Shown: positions 58,321-64,000 of the stretch, in pieces
Position numbering within the stretch: the first letter of the stretch is position 1
Layout of the letters: the number at the start of each line of letters is the position of its first letter
Assembly: GCF_003010965.1 (NCBI RefSeq)
Contig: NZ_PGGM01000002.1
Span: 62,001-126,000 of the forward strand
DNA: 64,000 nucleotides
Direction: 5' to 3'
Source: Phyllobacterium sophorae
GTDB lineage: Bacteria; Pseudomonadota; Alphaproteobacteria; Rhizobiales; Rhizobiaceae
Program-made: the position numbers and the translations under genes
The notes under the pieces: generated by a model
The model's database searches: none
What the model saw: the letters and a program-made list of their open reading frames with translations, nothing else
What the model was told of the DNA's origin: nothing

Positions 58321-58953
58321 ATGGCCGGCACAGACGATCCACGCTTCCAGAACGACCAGCCGCGCATTCATCCAAGCGCGCAGCTGAAGGGTGTAAAGCT
58401 CGGCAAATATACCGAGGTCGGCGAGCGAGTCGTTTTGCGTGATGTGACGGCTGGTGATTTTACCTACTTCGAGCGCCATAGCGAGGGCATCTATGCCGAT
58501 ATCGGGCGCTTCTGTTCGATTGCAGCGAATGTCCGCATCAATGCGCTCGAACATCCGATGGAACGGCTGACGACGCATAAAATCAGTTACCGGCCAAATG
58601 AATTCTTCCGCTATCAGGGAATTGACGGCGCATTCCGTGCCCGCCGTCAGGCCAAGCGAGTAGCCATCGGCCATGACGTGTGGATGGGCCACGGCGCGGT
58701 GATCATGCCCGCTGTCAAGATAGGCCACGGTGCGGTCATTGGCGCGAATGCTGTGGTCACCAAGGACGTGGCGTCCTATACGATTGTTGCGGGCAACCCC
58801 GCGCGGCTGATCCGCCCTCGCTTTCAGGAAGAAATTGCCAACCGCTTGCTGCAGCTTGCGTGGTGGGATTGGCCCTCAGGGACAATCTTCGAAGCCATTC
58901 CCGATATACAATCGCTCAGCATTGAGGATTTTCTGGCCAAATGGGAACGTTAG
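58321..58953 (+). CDS. Left-handed beta-helix (hexapeptide-repeat) acyltransferase, phn/Vat type
   Basis: A 210-residue hexapeptide-repeat transferase. The parallel beta helix is visible as isoleucine/valine-started turns: IHPSAQLKGVKLGKYTEVGERVVLRDV, then IGRFCSIAANVRINA, and after an inserted loop IGHDVWMGHGAVIMPAVKIGHGAVIGANAVVTKDV. The catalytic His is in the HGAVI region and the C-terminal helix has AGNPARLI, typical of xenobiotic acetyltransferases. It resembles the phosphonate-metabolism acetyltransferases of the TIGR03308 group (from memory), but no phn genes are nearby. ATG 58321 gives the usual N-terminus. Confidence 0.83.
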   Translation: MAGTDDPRFQNDQPRIHPSAQLKGVKLGKYTEVGERVVLRDVTAGDFTYFERHSEGIYADIGRFCSIAANVRINALEHPMERLTTHKISYRPNEFFRYQGIDGAFRARRQAKRVAIGHDVWMGHGAVIMPAVKIGHGAVIGANAVVTKDVASYTIVAGNPARLIRPRFQEEIANRLLQLAWWDWPSGTIFEAIPDIQSLSIEDFLAKWER

Positions 58954-59036
58954 TTGCCACTGCCATTCCGCTTGCAATCTTCCAGCCCAGTATCCAACTG
59001 TGTCTGGAACCTGTTCGCAACTTCAGGAGATTTTCG

Positions 59037-59519
59037 ATGAGACGCACACTCGCTGCACTGGCCATTCTCGGCGCCGCAATCCTGCCTGCCCAGGCTGAAG
59101 AAGTCGGCAAGGTCGGCGTCGACTGGTTCGGCAATGACATTGTCATCGATGCGGTCAGTGATCCGAAAGTCCAGGGGGTTACCTGTCATCTTGCCTCATT
59201 TTCGCGGGGCATGATCGACCGGCTGCAGAAGGGGAACTGGTTCGAGGATCCTTCCAACGCCTCGATCTCCTGTCAGCAAACCGGCCCGATCACTATTGAC
59301 GATATCAAGCTGGGCGAGGGGGGCGAGCGCGTGTTTTCCGAACGCACCAGTCTCATCTGGAAGAAACTCATTATCACGCGGATCTATGACAGCGCGAATA
59401 ACTCGCTCATTTATCTGGCCCACGCCAGTCAGGTCCAGGATGGTTCCGCCAAGACATCGATCTCGACAATCCCGCTCTTCGCAGGGAACGTGACCTGGAC
59501 AAAGGGCAAACCGGAATAA
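59037..59519 (+). CDS. CreA family protein
   Basis: A 160-residue secreted protein of the CreA family. A cleavable signal peptide (residues 1-20, ending AQA) precedes GKVGVDWFGNDIVIDAVSDPKVQGVTCHLA, the CreA hallmark, and later ISCQQTGPI and RTSLIWKKLIITRIYDS. Function unknown; E. coli creA lies beside creBC. ATG 59037 yields the signal peptide; the longer frame to 58941 overlaps the preceding gene and is rejected. It is followed by a weak hairpin. Confidence 0.9.
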   Translation: MRRTLAALAILGAAILPAQAEEVGKVGVDWFGNDIVIDAVSDPKVQGVTCHLASFSRGMIDRLQKGNWFEDPSNASISCQQTGPITIDDIKLGEGGERVFSERTSLIWKKLIITRIYDSANNSLIYLAHASQVQDGSAKTSISTIPLFAGNVTWTKGKPE

Positions 59520-59533
59520 TTTCGACGGACACG

Positions 59534-59560
59534 ATGCCGCCGGTTTATCCGGCGGTATTT
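59534..59560 (+). terminator. Hairpin after the CreA family gene
   Basis: CCGCCGG (59537-59543) pairs with CCGGCGG (59549-59555), loop TTTAT, followed by TATTT. A short stem with a modest T run. Confidence 0.55.
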
Positions 59561-59627
59561 CATACTATTTGCCAATATCATTTCGATTTTTCATGATGCA
59601 GAATAATCAAGCTTTTTCAAAGGTTTG

Positions 59628-60473
59628 ATGATGAATTTTCGCATAAAGAATCATAGGCTCGGTGCCGCTTCCACGTCCAATGTGAGTTTTGTCCGCTCGC
59701 CCAATACCGGCGGCGAGCTGAAACCCAAATTCCTGATCATTCACTACACGGCAAGCGGACCTGACGCCGATATTGCCAGATACTTCTCGCAGAAATCCAC
59801 CCTTGTCTCGGCCCACCTTGTCATCCGCCGTGATGGGTCCATCACCCAGTGCGTCCCATTCAACCTGGTTGCCTGGCACGCGGGTAAGAGCCAGTGGATC
59901 GGCAAGGATGGCGCGTATTCGGGCCTGAACAGCAATGCCATCGGCATCGAGATCGAAAATTGGGGACCGCTCGCCAAGAGTTCGGCGGGCTGGGTGTCAT
60001 GGACCGGCGCCCCGGTGGATGGTTTGAAGGTCATCGAAGCCCGCCATAAATTCGGCGTGCCCGATTGCGGATGGGAAGTGTTTGCGGCAGCTCAGATCGA
60101 GACCGCGATCGCCGCCGCACGGGCCATCTGCAGCGAATATCCGATCGAGGACATCATGGGCCACGACGATATTGCGCCCGGCCGAAAATCCGATCCCGGT
60201 CCTGCCTGGGACATGGCGACGTTCAAGGCAAAGGTCAGGGGCGAGGCAGAAAATGGCGGCGCCGTCATGGTGGTTCGCTCCAGCAGCGGGCTGAATATCC
60301 GTGCAGGCGCTGGAGCTTCCTACCCCACGGTCAAGCCAGCAGCCTTGCCTGACGGGACGAGAGTGCTGGTGCACGAAGCCAGTGGAAAATGGCGTTATGT
60401 CTCGGTGTTGACGCGGGCGGGCCAGCCGGATTTTTCCGGCTGGGTGCATGGCGATTGGTTGTTTGAGGGGTAG
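59628..60473 (+). CDS. N-acetylmuramoyl-L-alanine amidase (Amidase_2) with SH3b domain
   Basis: The second zinc amidase in the window, 281 residues. The Amidase_2 part (about 25-195) shows His39 (LIIHYTASG), Glu108 in AIGIEIE, His179 (MGHDDIAPGRKSDPG) and Asp189. From about 213 a bacterial SH3 domain (LNIRAGAGASYPTVKPAALPDGT) follows, which should bind the wall. There is no signal peptide, and the fold and length differ from the amidase at 19837. Such two-domain amidases occur in phages and in chromosomes. Start: ATG 59628; TTG 59625 and ATG 59631 are in frame. Confidence 0.88.
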   Translation: MMNFRIKNHRLGAASTSNVSFVRSPNTGGELKPKFLIIHYTASGPDADIARYFSQKSTLVSAHLVIRRDGSITQCVPFNLVAWHAGKSQWIGKDGAYSGLNSNAIGIEIENWGPLAKSSAGWVSWTGAPVDGLKVIEARHKFGVPDCGWEVFAAAQIETAIAAARAICSEYPIEDIMGHDDIAPGRKSDPGPAWDMATFKAKVRGEAENGGAVMVVRSSSGLNIRAGAGASYPTVKPAALPDGTRVLVHEASGKWRYVSVLTRAGQPDFSGWVHGDWLFEG

Positions 60474-60497
60474 GCAGAACGGGCCGGAGAGAGCCGC

Positions 60498-62939
60498 TCA
60501 AATCCCTTTGACGAAACTGTCCAGCACCCGCTTTTGCCCGGCCTTGTCGAAATCGATCGTCAGTTTGTTGCCTTCGATTGACGAGACGTTGCCATTGCCG
60601 AACTTGATGTGGAACACGCGATCGCCGACATCGAAATTCGAAGGCGTTTCGCTGACGGATTTCGCCACCAGTTCGCCATCGATGGTGCGGCCCTTGACAG
60701 AGCCGCGACCGGCGCCATGGCCGGAATCCGTCTCGCCATAGCCGATGCGCTCGACCCGCGCGCCGGAACGTGAGCCCCAATTGTTGCGTGTCGCGTCGGA
60801 GCGGTTCGCTTGCGCCCTTTGCCAGCCCGGCGTTGAATAGGTGTTCTCGAACGGATCGGCACGATCGAAACGCGATTGGCCGTAGCCACCCCCGCCACCA
60901 TAACCGCCGTAGGAATTGCCGGTCGCTACCACTTCCACATGCGCTTCCGGCAATTCTTCCAGGAAGCGGGAAGGAATCGTCGATTGCCATAAGCCATGGA
61001 TACGCCGGTTGGAAACGAACCAGATGTGCAGGTTTTTCTTGGCGCGCGTCAGACCGACATAAGCGAGGCGGCGTTCTTCTTCGAGGCCGGAACGGCCGCC
61101 TTCGTCGAGCGCACGCTGGTGCGGGAAGAGCCCTTCCTCCCAGCCGGGCAGGAACACCGTCTCGAATTCGAGGCCCTTTGCCGAGTGCAGCGTCATGATG
61201 TTGACGGCATCGAGATTTTCGTTCTGCTCGGCGTCCATAACCAGCGCGACATGTTCGAGGAAAGAGCGCAATGACTCATATTCCTCCATGGAACGGATTA
61301 ACTCTTTCAGGTTTTCCAGCCGGCCCGGCGCTTCGGCTGAGCGATCCGCCTGCCACATCGCCGTATATCCGGATTCGTCGAGGATTTTCTCGGCGAGCTC
61401 CGTATGCGGTGTGGAATCGATCGATAATTGCCAGCGTTTGACGTTCTCCACCACCTCGCGCATGGCCGAGCGTGGCTTGGGCTTCAACTCTTCCGTCTCG
61501 ATGAGGTCCATTGCCGCGTCGAGCATGCTGATATCGCGTGCCCGCGCATAATCATGCACCTGGCGGATCGCTGCCTCGCCGAGGCCACGCTTCGGCGTGT
61601 TGATGATCCGTTCCAGCGCCAGATCGTCCGAGCCTTGCGCGACAACGCGGAAATAGGCGAGCGCATCGCGGATTTCGAGGCGCTCATAGAACCGCGGACC
61701 ACCAAATACCCGATAGTTCAGGCCGAGCATTGCAAAGCGGTCTTCGAATTCACGCATCTGGAACGAGGCGCGCACCATTATCGCCATATCATTGAGATTA
61801 TGGCCCTTGCGCTGTGCCTGCTCGATTTCCTCGCCGACGGCGCGCGCTTCCTCTTCGGAATCCCAGGCGGCGTGCACATTGACCTTGGCGTCTTCCGGGG
61901 TCGCGGCATCGGTGAACAGCGTTTTGCCGAGGCGGCCTTCATTGTGCGAGATGAGGAAGGAGGCGGTGCCGAGAATATGCGCTGTCGAGCGATAATTGCG
62001 CTCGAGGCGAATCACGACCGCGCCGGGAAAATCCTTCTCGAACCGCAGGATGTTGTCCACTTCCGCGCCGCGCCAGCCATAGATCGACTGGTCGTCATCA
62101 CCAACGCAGCAAACATTCTTCGAGCCCTGCGCGATCAGGCGCAGCCACATGTATTGGGCGGTATTGGTGTCCTGATACTCGTCAACCAGGATATAGCGGA
62201 ACTTGGCGTGATACTCCTTCAGCACATCCGGATAGGCGCGGAACATGCGGATTGGATGGCAGAGAAGATCACCAAAATCGCAGGCATTGAGCGTCTTCAG
62301 CCGGTTCTGGTAGGCGGTGTAGAGCTCGCGCCCCTTGCCATTGGCGAAGGAACGCGCATCGCCCTCAGCGATCTCCGACGGGCCGAGTCCCTTGTTTTTC
62401 CAGCCGTCTATCATCAGCGCGAACTGCTTCGCGGGCCAGCGCTTGTCGTCCAAACCTTCGGCCTGGATGATCTGCTTGATCAGGCGGATGACGTCATCCG
62501 TATCGAGGATGGTGAAATCGGACTTGAGACCGACCAGTTCCGCATGACGCCGCAAGAGCTTGACGCCGATGGAGTGGAACGTCCCGAGCCAGGGCATGCC
62601 TTCCACGGCGCCGCCAACCAGAACGCCAATGCGCTCCTTCATTTCGCGGGCCGCTTTATTGGTGAAGGTCACAGCCAGGATCTGGCTCGGATAGGCCTTG
62701 CCGAGCGACAGGATATGGGCGATGCGGGAGGTCAGGACGCGGGTCTTGCCAGTACCGGCACCTGCAAGAACCAGAACCGGGCCTTCCGTCGTTTCAACTG
62801 CAAGGCGTTGCTCGGGATTGAGGCCATTAAGATAGGGCGGTGCACCACGCGCTTGCATGGCACGCGCGGCGATACCCGAAGGCTGCCGAGGCAGATCAGG
62901 TTCGTCGAAAAATGGAATATCGTCAGGCAATCCGGACAT
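60498..62939 (-). CDS. ATP-dependent DNA helicase UvrD/PcrA
   Basis: A superfamily 1A 3'-5' helicase used in nucleotide excision and mismatch repair. The 813-residue protein has Q-motif and Walker A GAGTGKT (60-66), DEYQDTN (motif II), GDDDQSIYGWRGA (motif III), YRST (motif IV) and the C-terminal VMTLHSAKGLEFE and AYVGLTRAKK motifs (V, VI). A Gly/Ser-rich linker (about 700-750) leads to a C-terminal Tudor-like domain, VGDRVFHIKFGNGNVSSIEG, as in PcrA. ATG 62939 was chosen; the 38-residue upstream extension is not family-like. Confidence 0.95.
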   Translation of the reverse strand: MSGLPDDIPFFDEPDLPRQPSGIAARAMQARGAPPYLNGLNPEQRLAVETTEGPVLVLAGAGTGKTRVLTSRIAHILSLGKAYPSQILAVTFTNKAAREMKERIGVLVGGAVEGMPWLGTFHSIGVKLLRRHAELVGLKSDFTILDTDDVIRLIKQIIQAEGLDDKRWPAKQFALMIDGWKNKGLGPSEIAEGDARSFANGKGRELYTAYQNRLKTLNACDFGDLLCHPIRMFRAYPDVLKEYHAKFRYILVDEYQDTNTAQYMWLRLIAQGSKNVCCVGDDDQSIYGWRGAEVDNILRFEKDFPGAVVIRLERNYRSTAHILGTASFLISHNEGRLGKTLFTDAATPEDAKVNVHAAWDSEEEARAVGEEIEQAQRKGHNLNDMAIMVRASFQMREFEDRFAMLGLNYRVFGGPRFYERLEIRDALAYFRVVAQGSDDLALERIINTPKRGLGEAAIRQVHDYARARDISMLDAAMDLIETEELKPKPRSAMREVVENVKRWQLSIDSTPHTELAEKILDESGYTAMWQADRSAEAPGRLENLKELIRSMEEYESLRSFLEHVALVMDAEQNENLDAVNIMTLHSAKGLEFETVFLPGWEEGLFPHQRALDEGGRSGLEEERRLAYVGLTRAKKNLHIWFVSNRRIHGLWQSTIPSRFLEELPEAHVEVVATGNSYGGYGGGGGYGQSRFDRADPFENTYSTPGWQRAQANRSDATRNNWGSRSGARVERIGYGETDSGHGAGRGSVKGRTIDGELVAKSVSETPSNFDVGDRVFHIKFGNGNVSSIEGNKLTIDFDKAGQKRVLDSFVKGI

Positions 62940-63187
62940 TTGACCCCAATGTAGTGATTCGGCACCGAAAAACCAGATAAATGCGATACAAAAAGAGAAC
63001 GGCCAATCTTGGGCGGGCGCCTTTCCCCCGAAACCTGCAGTTGAAATATTCAAGCGCCGATATTGCGTCGTCCTGTTTTAAGGCTTACCCATTTTGATCA
63101 GAGAAGATTGTGGCAACCGCCGGCGCGTTCGCAGCCGCATGCCAGCGCATTCGATCCTGATTGAGCTTGGAAAAGGACTCCTACCCC
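62940..63187. promoter_or_regulatory. Divergent promoter region uvrD-gcd
   Basis: About 250 bases between the helicase and the dehydrogenase gene. No clear operator, RNA or small gene was recognised. AAGGA lies ten bases before the gcd start. Confidence 0.3.
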
Positions 63188-64000
63188 ATGGCAATCACTC
63201 TGACGGCTCTCATAATTTTCCTTGTCGGTGCGGCGCTTGGTGTTGGTGGTGTCTGGCTCGCCGTACTTGGCGGCAGTTGGTACTACATCTTCGCCGCACT
63301 CGCTTTCCTGATTACCGCCGCTCTTCTCTTTCGGAAGCGGCCTTCTTCCTTGCTCGTCTATGCGCTCCTGGTAATTGGCACGCTTGGCTGGGCAATCTGG
63401 GAAATTGGCTTCGACTGGTGGCAGCTCGCGCCACGTGGCGGCGTCATCATGCTGTTTGGGCTCTGGCTGCTCACACCATGGATACGAGGTGGGCTTAACG
63501 AGGAAGAAGGGCGCTCGCGTTCAGCGTGGGGCCCGGCAATTCCGCTGGCGATCACGGTACTCGCGGCCCTCGGCATTGCCGGCTATTCGATGACGCAGGA
63601 TCCGCAACAGATCGCCGGAGAACTCAGCAAGGAAGTTATTATCCCGACGCCCGATCTTGGCGGTAACATGCCAGAAGGCGACTGGCATCAGTATGGCCGG
63701 ACGCCCTATGGCCAGCGCTATTCGCCGCTGAAACAGATCACGCCGGAAAATGTGGGAACGTTGCAGCTTGCCTGGCAGTACCAGACCGGCGACGTGAAGC
63801 TGCCAGAAGATATCGGGGAAACCACTTATCAGGTGACCCCGCTGAAGGTGCGTGACACGCTCTATCTTTGCACGCCGCACAATTGGGCGATCGCGCTCGA
63901 TGCGGCAACCGGCAAGGAAAAGTGGAAGTACGATCCGAATGTCGGCCTCAATCCGGATCGCCAGCATCAGACCTGCCGCGGCGTCTCCTACTACGCCGAC
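63188..64000 (+). CDS. gcd: Membrane-bound PQQ glucose dehydrogenase, N-terminal part (runs off the window)
   Basis: The quinoprotein glucose (or quinate/shikimate) dehydrogenase oxidises sugars in the periplasm and passes electrons to ubiquinone. The visible 271 residues have five predicted TM helices (about 1-125), then the start of the PQQ beta propeller with DWHQYGRTPYGQRYSPLKQITPENVGTLQLAWQYQTGD. The first tryptophan-docking motif ALDAATGKEKWKYDP and the CRGVSYY segment follow. ATG 63188 gives the family start. The stop lies outside. Many rhizobia have both gcd and quinate/shikimate homologues, so the substrate is uncertain. Confidence 0.9.
   Translation, partial: MAITLTALIIFLVGAALGVGGVWLAVLGGSWYYIFAALAFLITAALLFRKRPSSLLVYALLVIGTLGWAIWEIGFDWWQLAPRGGVIMLFGLWLLTPWIRGGLNEEEGRSRSAWGPAIPLAITVLAALGIAGYSMTQDPQQIAGELSKEVIIPTPDLGGNMPEGDWHQYGRTPYGQRYSPLKQITPENVGTLQLAWQYQTGDVKLPEDIGETTYQVTPLKVRDTLYLCTPHNWAIALDAATGKEKWKYDPNVGLNPDRQHQTCRGVSYYAD

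Noticed and set aside
61428-62954. 508-residue frame on + opposite uvrD
   Set aside because: Shadow of the helicase gene, which has all SF1 motifs in the - frame.

Overview
The window looks like a chromosomal segment from a member of the Hyphomicrobiales (Rhizobiales), most likely the Phyllobacteriaceae/Brucellaceae side of the order (Phyllobacterium- or Ochrobactrum-like). This rests on the gene order of the division and cell-wall (dcw) cluster placed directly after rnpB, a long-linker FtsZ, the btaA-btaB betaine-lipid pair, an ArsR-methyltransferase fusion in front of metF, and a membrane PQQ glucose dehydrogenase. The genus is inference. No tRNA, rRNA, insertion sequence or CRISPR array was seen.

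Layout. 1-2.8 kb: the end of bluB, a DUF2293 gene, and an ArsR-methyltransferase/metF operon with a palindromic operator. 2.9-8.5 kb: a 28-residue membrane protein, a frameshifted EamA transporter, an ornithine-decarboxylase-like enzyme and a tandem pair of glycerophosphodiesterase lipoproteins. 8.5-12.5 kb: an MltB-type transglycosylase, a GH25 lysozyme lipoprotein, a secreted protein of unknown role, and a lipase-like protein without the nucleophile serine. 12.4-17.7 kb: btaA/btaB, then a marR-DHA2 pump-HlyD efflux operon. 17.7-21.7 kb: GNAT, lipoprotein, TerB/DnaJ protein, AmpD-like amidase and a lytic transglycosylase. 21.75-22.2 kb: RNase P RNA.

22.3-42.9 kb is a complete dcw cluster, all on + : mraZ, rsmH, ftsL, ftsI, murE, murF, mraY, murD, ftsW, murG, murC, murB, ddl, ftsQ, ftsA, ftsZ, then lpxC. 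It makes UDP-MurNAc-pentapeptide and lipid II, builds the septal synthase (FtsW/FtsI with FtsL/FtsQ) and the Z-ring (FtsA/FtsZ). MraZ has three TGGGN boxes at exact 10-bp spacing upstream. Most junctions are overlaps of the ATGA, TAATG or TGATG type.

42.9-53 kb continues with bamD, recN and ligA. These usually follow lpxC closely in relatives, but here they are split by two accessory inserts: a LysR/tautomerase/DUF4865 cassette, and a pair made of a MuF-domain protein plus a convergent small membrane protein. The second insert is the most unusual locus in the window and looks like a candidate phage-derived effector with a possible partner. 51-64 kb: DUF2461, cupin, AzlC/AzlD exporter, aminopeptidase P, a tiny basic ORF, prmA, a SCO protein, small lipoproteins, a hexapeptide acyltransferase, a CreA-like protein, a second amidase with an SH3 domain, UvrD/PcrA helicase, and the 5' part of gcd running off the end.
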